Source of the DNA: Hymenobacter sp. ISL-91
Lineage (GTDB): Bacteria; Bacteroidota; Bacteroidia; Cytophagales; Hymenobacteraceae
Direction of reading: 5' to 3'
Length of the DNA: 63,304 nucleotides
Assembly: GCF_018613725.1 (NCBI RefSeq)
Contig: NZ_JAGGPS010000010.1
Span: forward strand, 1 to 63,304
Position numbers and translations under genes: made by a program. Positions within the stretch are counted from its first letter, which is position 1. Each line of letters begins with the position of its first letter. The notes under the pieces were generated by a model. The model was not told the DNA's origin, did not search any database, and saw only the letters and a program-made list of their open reading frames with translations. Positions 42,492-49,407 of this stretch are shown one piece after another.

Positions 42492-42523
42492 AAGGGCGTT
42501 GGTGAGGTGGTGAGCGGGTTCAC

Positions 42524-43177
42524 TTACGCAGCGTCTACGCAATACGTGAGCACGTAATCGGGGGTGGGCTGAAAGTACTGAATCTGGTGTTTGCGGCGGG
42601 AGTTTTCGAGCAGCAGGTGTCCCGTCAATACACCTGCCTCCCGCCGCTCAAACGGATTGAGCAATAACTGCTCTTTAAACACCAGCCCCCGGCGACTATG
42701 CAGCTTGTAAAGCGTTTCCTTGGCACTCCAGTACAGGCAGTGCTTGGTGGCATCGTTGCCGGCGTCGGCCTGCTCGGTTTCCGCTAGAAACCGCCGGGCC
42801 AGCCGTTGGGCTTTTGGGCGGATCAGTTCAATATCTGTGCCAACGGCCCCGGCGCCCCGCGCAACCAGCGCCGCCACCCACTCGCCCGAGTGCGAGAGCG
42901 ACACGCCAAAAGTCGGCAAACCGGCAAAGTAGGGCCGGCCATTCGGGTCGTTTTCGAGCGGCGTGGGCGCGTCAGTCAGTTCGCGCAGCAGCTGGCTGGC
43001 CAGCACCCGGGCGGCCAGCCACTGCCGGGCCCGCAGCTCGTCGCGGCCGTCGGGGAAGCGGGCCAGATAATGCGCCGAAGCCGGCAGCTGCTGCCAAAGC
43101 GTATCGGCTGGCTCCGTTAGGTGCCACAGCCCCAGCAGGGCCGTAGCAGAAACAGGGGCGAGGGAGTGCAGCGGCAT
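42524..43177 (-). CDS. 4'-phosphopantetheinyl transferase superfamily protein
   Basis: Attaches the phosphopantetheine arm of CoA to carrier proteins. This 217-residue, Sfp-like protein has PNGRPYFAGLPTFGVSLSHS, VGTDIELIRPKAQRLARRFL (metal-binding Asp and Glu) and YWSAKETLYKLHSRRGLVFK (the WxxKE motif). It is long and pseudodimeric like Sfp rather than the short AcpS. Its carrier protein partner is not in the window. The promoter seems to lie in the inverted repeat at 43212-43318. Start ATG 43177. Confidence 0.92.
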   Translation of the reverse strand: MPLHSLAPVSATALLGLWHLTEPADTLWQQLPASAHYLARFPDGRDELRARQWLAARVLASQLLRELTDAPTPLENDPNGRPYFAGLPTFGVSLSHSGEWVAALVARGAGAVGTDIELIRPKAQRLARRFLAETEQADAGNDATKHCLYWSAKETLYKLHSRRGLVFKEQLLLNPFERREAGVLTGHLLLENSRRKHQIQYFQPTPDYVLTYCVDAA

Positions 43178-43211
43178 GGGCAGTGGTTTGGGTGGCAGGT
43201 AAGCTGTTGAA

Positions 43212-43318
43212 CAAAGATACTGTCATCCTGAGCGGAGCGAAGGACCTATAGAGAAGCTAACATCAGGTATTACCTTCTCTATAGGTCCTTCGCTCCGCTC
43301 AGGATGACAGTATCTTTG
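43212..43318. repeat. Perfect 45-bp inverted repeat carrying outward-facing -7 boxes (family A, C variant)
   Basis: The arms 43212-43256 and 43274-43318 are exact reverse complements with a 17-nt centre. The core is GTCATCC...GGACC. The outermost 8 bp of each arm read TATCTTTG outward, an exact Bacteroidota -7 box: 43219-43212 toward the transferase gene and 43311-43318 toward the WD40 gene. Predicted leaders are about 28 and 35 nt. TTCG 18 nt upstream of each -7 box may stand in for TTTG. Confidence 0.85.
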
Positions 43319-43359
43319 CGCACCCATTCGCCCATTTATCACATCACCACATCCCGCCC

Positions 43360-44280
43360 ATGCGCCCCACCGTTCGGAAACTCGCCGCCCTGACCGGCCA
43401 CCGCGACTGCGTGTATGCCCTCACCGGCACGGTGGGGGAGGACGTGGTGTATTCTTCCGGGGCCGATGGGCTGGTGGTGGCCTGGAACGCGGCCGCGCCC
43501 GAGCAGGATGGCGAGCTGGTGGCCAAGGTAGAAAACTCGGTGTACGCGCTGTGCCGGCTGCCGGAGCGTGATTTGCTGGTGCTGGGCCACAATTTCCAGG
43601 GCGTGCAGGTGATTGATCTGGCCGACAAAAAGCTGGTTTTCGCCACCGCGCTGCCGCCCGTGGCCATCTTCGATATCTGCTATTCCGAAGCCCGGCAGCG
43701 GCTGTACGTGGCCCTGGCCGATGGCACGCTGGCGGTGCTGCGCACCACCGATTTTCGGCTCGAAACCCTGCACCGCGTTTCCGACAAAAGCCTGCGCTGC
43801 CTGGCCCTGCACGAAGGCCGCAACGAGCTGGCCGTGGGCGGCTCCGACTGGCAGCTGCGCATCCTCGACGCCGATTCGCTGGCCGAAAAGCACGTCATCA
43901 GTGACGCCACCAACTCGGTATTTACCTGCGCTTACTCGCCCGACGGCACCCAGCTGCTGGCCGCCGGCCGCGACGCCCACCTGCGCACCTACGCCGTGGC
44001 CGCCGGCTACGCGCCGTTGCGCACCGTGGTGGCCCACATGTTCACCATCAACCACCTCATTTTTTCGCCCGATGCCCGGCTGCTGGCCACCTGCAGCATG
44101 GACAAAAGCATCAAGCTCTGGGACGCCGCCACCGGGCAGCTGCTGCGCGTAGTCGACAAGGCCCGGAGCGCCGGCCACGGCACCTCCGTGAACAAGTTAT
44201 TTTGGCCGGGCACCCAGAATAGGCTAGTTTCGTGTAGCGACGACCGTAGTCTGGCCGTCTGGCAAGTGGGGTTCTCTTGA
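43360..44280 (+). CDS. WD40-repeat beta-propeller protein
   Basis: This 306-residue protein consists of WD40 blades from end to end: LTGHRDCVYALTGTVGEDVV (first), DGLVVAWN, VFTCAYSPDGTQLLAAGRDA, FTINHLIFSPDARLLATCSM, DKSIKLWDAATGQLL and RSLAVWQV (last). About seven blades are expected. There is no signal peptide, so it is probably a cytoplasmic scaffold. Partners are unknown. Its promoter appears to be supplied by the inverted repeat just upstream, and its stop codon lies within a heptamer repeat. Start ATG 43360. Confidence 0.88.
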   Translation: MRPTVRKLAALTGHRDCVYALTGTVGEDVVYSSGADGLVVAWNAAAPEQDGELVAKVENSVYALCRLPERDLLVLGHNFQGVQVIDLADKKLVFATALPPVAIFDICYSEARQRLYVALADGTLAVLRTTDFRLETLHRVSDKSLRCLALHEGRNELAVGGSDWQLRILDADSLAEKHVISDATNSVFTCAYSPDGTQLLAAGRDAHLRTYAVAAGYAPLRTVVAHMFTINHLIFSPDARLLATCSMDKSIKLWDAATGQLLRVVDKARSAGHGTSVNKLFWPGTQNRLVSCSDDRSLAVWQVGFS

Positions 44281-44406
44281 GCTGCTAGCTGAGAGCTATT
44301 AGCTATTAGCTTTCGTGCCAGAACCCATTTAGCCTGATAAAGCGCGTCTTCCGAAAAAGCTATTAGCCCAGCGCCAATAGCTATCAGCTAAAAGCTAACA
44401 GCTCAA
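44276..44406. repeat. Paired heptamer repeat between WD40 and DivIVA genes (family C)
   Basis: The left arm starts at the WD40 stop (TTGAGCTGCTAGCTGAGAGC and more, 44276-44312). The inverted right arm (AGCTATCAGCTAAAAGCTAA and more, about 44381-44406) ends 3 nt before the ATG of the next gene. The pair spans the entire intergenic space, so any promoter for the DivIVA-like gene must lie in it or farther upstream. Confidence 0.82.
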
Positions 44407-44409
44407 AAG

Positions 44410-45477
44410 ATGAAAATCACCGCCCTCGATATCCGGCAGAAAACGTTTGAAAAGGCCTTCCGGGGGCTGGATAAGGACGAAGTGCAGGCCTTTTTACAAA
44501 CCGTTTCGCAGCAGTGGGAGCGGATGGGCGACGAAAACCGGGAGCTGCGCCTCAAGCTGGAGCACGCCACCCAGGACGTGAGCAAGATGCGGGAGGTGGA
44601 AACCAGCCTCTACCGCACCCTCAAAACGGCCGAAGACACCGGCAACAGCATCACCGAGCAGGCCCAGCGCGACGCCGACCTGCGCATCCGCGAGGCCCAG
44701 CTGCAGGCCGAGGAGCTGCTGGCCGGCGCCCGCCAGAAGGCCCGCAGCGTGGTGGAAGACGCCTACCAGCAGGCCGAGCGCACCGTGGCCGATATGAAAA
44801 AGGAAGCCAACGCCCTGGGCCAGGAGTGCCAGCGCCTCGAAAACCTGCTCGACGGCCTCACGCGCGACCTGCACCACCTGGCCTCCGATGCGCTGGACAA
44901 AGTGGAAAAAGCCCGCGCCCGGCCCAAATCCGGCGCGGCGGCCATCCTTTCGCGGGCGGCGAGCGTAAAGGTGAACCGGCCCCCCGCGGCCGACGAACCT
45001 TCCACACCTGATACTTCCGCCATGCACGTTTCCACTGCCGCTACCGCTTCGGCCGCCGCTATTGCTTCCCCCGCTTCGGCCCGTTTCGAATCGGGCGCTA
45101 CCAATGGCCCGGCCGAAAGCCGCGCCACCCAGCCCGCCACTACCGGCTACAACCCCAAGCCCGGCCAGCAGCCCGACCCGGGCCAGGAGCCCGACCGTGG
45201 GGCCCCGGCCCAGCAGCCCGGCCCCGAGATTGAGCGCCCCGGCGCGCCGGCCGAAAACCCCGGCATCTCGCCCGCCCCGCAAATCAATCCGCCCGGCCCC
45301 ATGCGCGTGCCCGACCCCGCCCCGCCCCGCGTAGAGCCCCCAGCCCCCGATATTCGGCCCGTTGGTCCCGGCCACCCCGAAATCACCCAGCCCGCGCCCT
45401 CCATCCATCCCGGCCAGCCAGGCATGGCGGCGGCCCCAGCTACGCTGGGCGAACGGTCGTTCTTCGACGACATTTAA
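44410..45477 (+). CDS. DivIVA-domain protein with proline-rich tail
   Basis: This 355-residue protein has a DivIVA N-terminal domain (about 1-60: KITALDIRQKTFEKAFRGLD, then DEVQAFLQTVSQQWERMGDE) followed by a coiled coil to about 165 (ITEQAQRDADLRIREAQLQA and VEDAYQQAERTVADMKKEAN). Residues about 190-345 are low-complexity and Pro/Ala-rich, with repeats such as PGQQPDPGQEPDRGAPAQQ. It ends in ERSFFDDI. DivIVA proteins mark curved membrane and organise division in Gram-positives; in Bacteroidota the role is poorly defined. Start ATG 44410. Confidence 0.86.
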   Translation: MKITALDIRQKTFEKAFRGLDKDEVQAFLQTVSQQWERMGDENRELRLKLEHATQDVSKMREVETSLYRTLKTAEDTGNSITEQAQRDADLRIREAQLQAEELLAGARQKARSVVEDAYQQAERTVADMKKEANALGQECQRLENLLDGLTRDLHHLASDALDKVEKARARPKSGAAAILSRAASVKVNRPPAADEPSTPDTSAMHVSTAATASAAAIASPASARFESGATNGPAESRATQPATTGYNPKPGQQPDPGQEPDRGAPAQQPGPEIERPGAPAENPGISPAPQINPPGPMRVPDPAPPRVEPPAPDIRPVGPGHPEITQPAPSIHPGQPGMAAAPATLGERSFFDDI

Positions 45478-45542
45478 TCACAGATATTGCAGATAGAATC
45501 GTTTTCGCAGCTTGCTGAGACACAGTTCTCTGCCCACTAACT

Positions 45543-45577
45543 GAAGCCTGCCTCTTGGGGTGGGCTTCGTTGTTTTT
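45543..45577 (+). terminator. Terminator after the DivIVA-like gene
   Basis: GAAGCC ... GGCTTC with a run of T (TTGTTTTT) directly after, 65 nt past the stop. Confidence 0.65.
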
Positions 45578-45644
45578 AAATGACTGGCTAGGCCACTTGC
45601 CAGCATGTCAGACGCACTATTTCACCATTTTACTACCTCATCAC

Positions 45645-46007
45645 ATGGGCCAGATTGCACTTGAAGGCATGGAGTTCTTCGCCTTTCACGGATATTATGA
45701 CGAGGAGCAGAAAATCGGCAACAAGTACGGTATCGACCTGTACATCGATACCGACCTGCACGCGGCGGGAGCCTCTGACCAGCTGCGCGAAACGGTGAAC
45801 TACGAAGTGCTGTACCGGGTAGTGACCGAGGAAATGCAGGCCCCCGCCCGGCTGCTCGAACACCTGGGCCACCGCGTGCTCGACAGGGTGCTGGCCGAGT
45901 TTCCCTACGTGAACGGCGTGCGCGTGAGTGTTTCGAAGTTCAACCCGCCACTGGGCGGCATCTGCCACCGGGCCCGCGTTACGCTGGAGCGCCGCCGCAC
46001 CGAGTAG
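45645..46007 (+). CDS. folB: Dihydroneopterin aldolase
   Basis: Folate synthesis: splits dihydroneopterin to hydroxymethyl-dihydropterin and glycolaldehyde. The 120-residue protein shows the family order IALEGMEFFAFHGYYDEEQK, the strand GIDLYIDTDL, TVNYEVLYRVVTEEMQ, LLEHLGHRVLDRVLAEFPYV and VSVSKFNPPLGGICHRARVT with the catalytic Lys in SKFNPP. ATG 45645 (MGQIALEGME) is the family start; the open frame extends further upstream without similarity. folE lies 23 kb away in this window. Confidence 0.93.
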   Translation: MGQIALEGMEFFAFHGYYDEEQKIGNKYGIDLYIDTDLHAAGASDQLRETVNYEVLYRVVTEEMQAPARLLEHLGHRVLDRVLAEFPYVNGVRVSVSKFNPPLGGICHRARVTLERRRTE

Positions 46008-46031
46008 GATCTAGAAGTAGCATGCAGTGGA

Positions 46032-46156
46032 GTAGGGGCGGGGCTCGCTTCTGCCCGCCGTTGAACGAGGTTGTTGAACAACAAAGCACTGCCCTAAGGC
46101 ATGGTTTGCGTCAATGATTTAGTGCAGCGACGGGCAGAAGCGGGCCCCGCCCCTAC
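46032..46156. repeat. Inverted repeat GTAGGGGCGGGG... (family B)
   Basis: The arms 46032-46057 and 46131-46156 pair at 25 of 26 positions. Each arm opens GTAGGGGCGGGGC and can fold internally (GCGGG/CCCGC). The same family occurs at 60458-60574 and begins again at the right window edge (63292). Confidence 0.88.
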
Positions 46157-46190
46157 GTCGTTCAAAAAAAAGTGCGGCCCGCTGTAACGA

Positions 46191-46781
46191 ATGGCCGCCG
46201 GGCCGGTACCCCTTACAACTCTCCCGCTAAAACCGCCTTACGCCGTGGCCCCCGTCAGCGACGAAACCTTAATGGAACAAGTGCGCGGCGACGACCTCGA
46301 CCAGCTCACGCCGCTGTTCGAACGCTACCACGGGCCGCTGTTCAACTTTCTGTTCCGGCTTTGCGGATGCCGTGAAACCAGCCAGGATTTGGTGCAGAAC
46401 GTGTTTTTGCGGGTGCTGAAATACCGGGCCAGCTACCAGCCGGGCCAGCCCTTCCGGGCCTGGGTGTACCAGCTGGCCCGCCACATACACCACGACCACT
46501 GGCAGAAAAACCGTCGTCCACCGGACGATGTGGACGGCTTCGAGGGCACCACCACCCACCGCCGTGCCGCCCTGGCCGGCATGGCGGCCTCCCAGGAGCA
46601 CGCCGCTTTGCAGGACGCACTGGGGCTGCTGCCCGTAGCGCAACGCGAAATTCTGGTGCTGCACCGCTTTCAGGGGTTTAGCTACGCCGAAATCGGAGAG
46701 TTGCTGGCCTGCTCCGAAGGTGCCGCCCGGGTAAAGGCACACCGTGCCCTAGAGGCGTTGCGGCAGGTGTATTTCCAATAA
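46191..46781 (+). CDS. ECF-type RNA polymerase sigma factor
   Basis: This 196-residue protein from ATG 46191 contains sigma region 2 (LTPLFERYHGPLFNFLFRLC, DLVQNVFLRVLKYRASY and FRAWVYQLARHIHHDHWQKN) and region 4 (LPVAQREILVLHRFQGFSYA, EIGELLACSEGAARVKAHRA), the two domains of extracytoplasmic-function sigma factors. A GTG at 46245 (…APVSDETLMEQVRGDDLD) would give 178 residues and may be the true start. The next gene, 14 nt on, encodes its likely anti-sigma factor. It probably drives its own operon, through to the outer-membrane barrel gene. Confidence 0.93.
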   Translation: MAAGPVPLTTLPLKPPYAVAPVSDETLMEQVRGDDLDQLTPLFERYHGPLFNFLFRLCGCRETSQDLVQNVFLRVLKYRASYQPGQPFRAWVYQLARHIHHDHWQKNRRPPDDVDGFEGTTTHRRAALAGMAASQEHAALQDALGLLPVAQREILVLHRFQGFSYAEIGELLACSEGAARVKAHRALEALRQVYFQ

Positions 46782-46795
46782 AACTTCTTACCAAG

Positions 46796-47671
46796 ATGAT
46801 GCCCGAAGAAATTGATCCGCACTTGCCGCTGCCCCCCGATTGCGCCGCTTTGCTGCCGCTGCTGGATGAGTACGCCACCCAGGAGTTGCCGCCCGCCGCA
46901 GCGGCGCGGGTAGCGGCCCACCTGCCAGGCTGCCCGGCCTGCCAGGCCCGGTTGGCCCAGTACCAGACGCTGCTCCCGCTGCTGGCTGACATTGCGCCCG
47001 AACTGCCCCCACTGGCCCTGCGCGACAATTTTCTGGCACTGCTGGCCGCCGAAAAGCAAGCCTTGCCGCCGGTAGCAACTCCCTCCGGCCAGCCGGCCGC
47101 CGTTGTCCGGCCACTGTGGCCAGCCGCTGCATTAAGCTCGGCTACCACCGGTTGGTTGCGCCTGGCCGCCAGCGTGGCGCTGCTGGTAGTTGGGGGTGCG
47201 CTGGGCTGGCTGCTGGCCCGGCCCGCTGTGCCTGCCGACGCCCTGTTGGTGGCTGGCCAAGCCGATGCTGCCTGGCAGCTGGCGAGCCAGCTAACTACTG
47301 TGGGTAGCCAGCCGCCCATGGCCAGCAGCCGGATTGAATTGGTGCGCGAGGCTGCGGGCGGCTCCTTGCAACCCGGCGACCCTACGGTGCTCGTGCTCAT
47401 CAACACGCTCAACTCCGACCCTAACCCCAACGTGCGCTTAGCCGCCGCCGAAGCCCTCTACCGGCTGCGCGCCGACTCGTTGGTAGGCCCCGCCCTGGCC
47501 CAGTCGCTGGCGGTGCAAACCGACCCCAACGTGCAGATTACGCTCATCGATTTGCTGGTGAGTTTACAGCGCAAGCAAGCAGTACCCCAGCTCCAGCGCC
47601 TGGCTCAGCGCCCCGACGCGCTGCCCGTGGTACGCCAGCAGGCCACCCAGGGTATTGGGGTGCTTCTGTAG
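46796..47671 (+). CDS. Anti-sigma factor with zinc-finger head, one helix and HEAT repeats
   Basis: This 291-residue protein has the cytoplasmic head of a ZAS-type anti-sigma factor: His42-x3-Cys46-x2-Cys49 (AAHLPGCPAC). A transmembrane helix follows at about 120-140 (WLRLAASVALLVVGGALGWL). The periplasmic part (about 190-291) has HEAT-like helical repeats (NPNVRLAAAEALYRLRADSL and DPNVQITLIDLLVSLQRKQA). The combination suggests the HEAT region senses a periplasmic signal and the head holds the sigma factor. That is inference from layout. It is followed by two DUF4097 genes. Confidence 0.85.
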   Translation: MMPEEIDPHLPLPPDCAALLPLLDEYATQELPPAAAARVAAHLPGCPACQARLAQYQTLLPLLADIAPELPPLALRDNFLALLAAEKQALPPVATPSGQPAAVVRPLWPAAALSSATTGWLRLAASVALLVVGGALGWLLARPAVPADALLVAGQADAAWQLASQLTTVGSQPPMASSRIELVREAAGGSLQPGDPTVLVLINTLNSDPNPNVRLAAAEALYRLRADSLVGPALAQSLAVQTDPNVQITLIDLLVSLQRKQAVPQLQRLAQRPDALPVVRQQATQGIGVLL

Positions 47672-47729
47672 AGCCTTCCCCACTTTTTATTCACCGGCTT
47701 TCAATCCCCTGTTCTCAACCCTTAGTCTC

Positions 47730-48509
47730 ATGAAAAAGATCCTGCAAATAGCCCTGTTAGCCGCCCTGTTGGGGGTTGGTAGTGCACACGCTCAGGAGTA
47801 CAAAACCCGGCTCACCGGCTCCAATCCTAAAGTGATTATAGAAATGCGCGACGGTGAAGTAACCGTGGAGGGGCACGACGGCAACGAGGTACGCATCAGC
47901 GGCAGCGGCGGCTACGAAGCGCCCGATAAGCGGGCCGAGGGCCTGCGTTCGGTGTATAGCTCGGCCGTCGATAACACCAAGATGGGTTTGGCCGTGACCA
48001 ATGAGGGTGGTACGCTCCGTATCGTGAAAGCCTCGCGCCGCGACGCCAACTACACCATCAGAGTACCCCGCGGGGCCGATGTAGTGTACCGCTCCATGAC
48101 CTGGGGCGACGACGACGCCACGCTGCAAAACCTGAGCGGCCGGCTGGAAGTGACCATGAAAAGCGCCGATGTAAAGCTGCTGAACGTAACCGGCCCGGTG
48201 GTGGCCAGCAGCACCAGCGGCGACATTACGGTGCGCTACACCACGCTTACGCCCGCGCCCAGCGCCATCAGCAATATCAGTGGCGCTATCGATGTGGCCT
48301 TGCCCGCCGCTACCAAGGCTACGCTCACCATGCGTACCATTTCGGGCGAAGTGTATACCGATTTTGACCTTACCCAGCCCAAAACCGCCAACACCGATGG
48401 CCTCACCCGGGTGGGGGGGCAAACCACCGGCGGCCACCTCAACGGCGGGGGCACGTCTGTTTCTCTCAAAAATATCAGCGGCAACGTGTACGTGCGCAAG
48501 GCGAAGTAA
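47730..48509 (+). CDS. Secreted DUF4097-like beta-solenoid protein (first of two)
   Basis: This 259-residue protein has a signal peptide (KKILQIALLAALLGVGSAHA). The rest is a run of short beta strands with recurring SGxV/SGxI turns (NLSGRLEVTMKSADVKLLNV, SNISGAIDVALPAATKATLT, TISGEVYTDFDL, and a final KNISGNVYVRKAK), characteristic of DUF4097-type repeats. Predicted periplasmic or surface location. It is 58 nt after the anti-sigma gene and 49 nt before a second protein of the same kind. ATG 47730 begins the signal peptide. Confidence 0.8.
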   Translation: MKKILQIALLAALLGVGSAHAQEYKTRLTGSNPKVIIEMRDGEVTVEGHDGNEVRISGSGGYEAPDKRAEGLRSVYSSAVDNTKMGLAVTNEGGTLRIVKASRRDANYTIRVPRGADVVYRSMTWGDDDATLQNLSGRLEVTMKSADVKLLNVTGPVVASSTSGDITVRYTTLTPAPSAISNISGAIDVALPAATKATLTMRTISGEVYTDFDLTQPKTANTDGLTRVGGQTTGGHLNGGGTSVSLKNISGNVYVRKAK

Positions 48510-48558
48510 AACAGCATAGTACGAACCAGAACGATTCCATCTATAAAGTACACCTCCG

Positions 48559-49293
48559 ATGATACGCATCTTACCGATTTTTTGCGCCGTAGCGAGCCTT
48601 CTGCTGGCCGTTACCCCCAGCGCCCGTGCCCAGAAAACCACAGACAAAGTGGCCGCCGTTGCCGCCGGTCAGACAGTAGTGCTGGACCTCAAATACGCGA
48701 CGACCATTCGGCTGCGGCCAGCCCCCGATAACCAGCTACGGCTGCGGGCCACGGTCAGCATCAACCAGAACCGGTTGAATGATGCGTTTCAGCTTGACCT
48801 GCGCGAAACCCCCGATGCCGTTACCGTTACGGCGGACCTCGATAAGCAAGTACTGGCTAAGGCGCAGCCCGACGACTGTCCGACCGATGCGTCCGGAACC
48901 ACCTATTACGGCTCCTGGACCGACGGGCGTAACGCGCAGGGCAACCGGGCCGGCGTGTGTGCCGCCATTGCCTACGAGATTACGCTGCCCGCCACGGCCA
49001 CTGTGCGCCTCAACACCATCAGCGGCAACGTAGATGTAGCGGGCCTGACGGGGCCACTGGAACTGAAAAGCATCAGTGGGTTCGTGGATGTGAGCTGGCC
49101 CGCCGGCCGCGGGGCCGAAGTGGCTTTCAAGTCGATTTCGGGGGAGGTATTCACCGATCAGGACGTGGCGTTCAGCAACCGCAAAGACAACCCCATCGTG
49201 GGCTACGAGGTGCGGGGGAAGCTGGCTGACGGTGGTCCCCGCATCCGGCTTGAGTCCATTAGCGGCGACGTATTTTTTCGGCGGAGCAAGTAA
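48559..49293 (+). CDS. Secreted DUF4097-like beta-solenoid protein (second of two)
   Basis: This 244-residue protein has a signal peptide (IRILPIFCAVASLLLAVTPS). Its C-terminal half repeats the neighbour's pattern: LNTISGNVDVAGLTGPLELK, SISGFVDVSWPAGRG, FKSISGEVFTDQDVAF and ending ESISGDVFFRRSK. Its N-terminal half differs and has two cysteines (DDCPTDASGT, AGVCAAIAYE). It is probably a duplicated partner acting with the first. Start ATG 48559. Confidence 0.8.
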   Translation: MIRILPIFCAVASLLLAVTPSARAQKTTDKVAAVAAGQTVVLDLKYATTIRLRPAPDNQLRLRATVSINQNRLNDAFQLDLRETPDAVTVTADLDKQVLAKAQPDDCPTDASGTTYYGSWTDGRNAQGNRAGVCAAIAYEITLPATATVRLNTISGNVDVAGLTGPLELKSISGFVDVSWPAGRGAEVAFKSISGEVFTDQDVAFSNRKDNPIVGYEVRGKLADGGPRIRLESISGDVFFRRSK

Positions 49294-49407
49294 TTGATAA
49301 TTAGCTATTTTTGATATACTGGGCAGTTTCTGCGCTGTTTCTTACCGCTCAGGCAACTCCGATCCGGTTTGCGGCCTCTTCTCGGCATCGTTTAGCTACT
49401 CTGGCTT

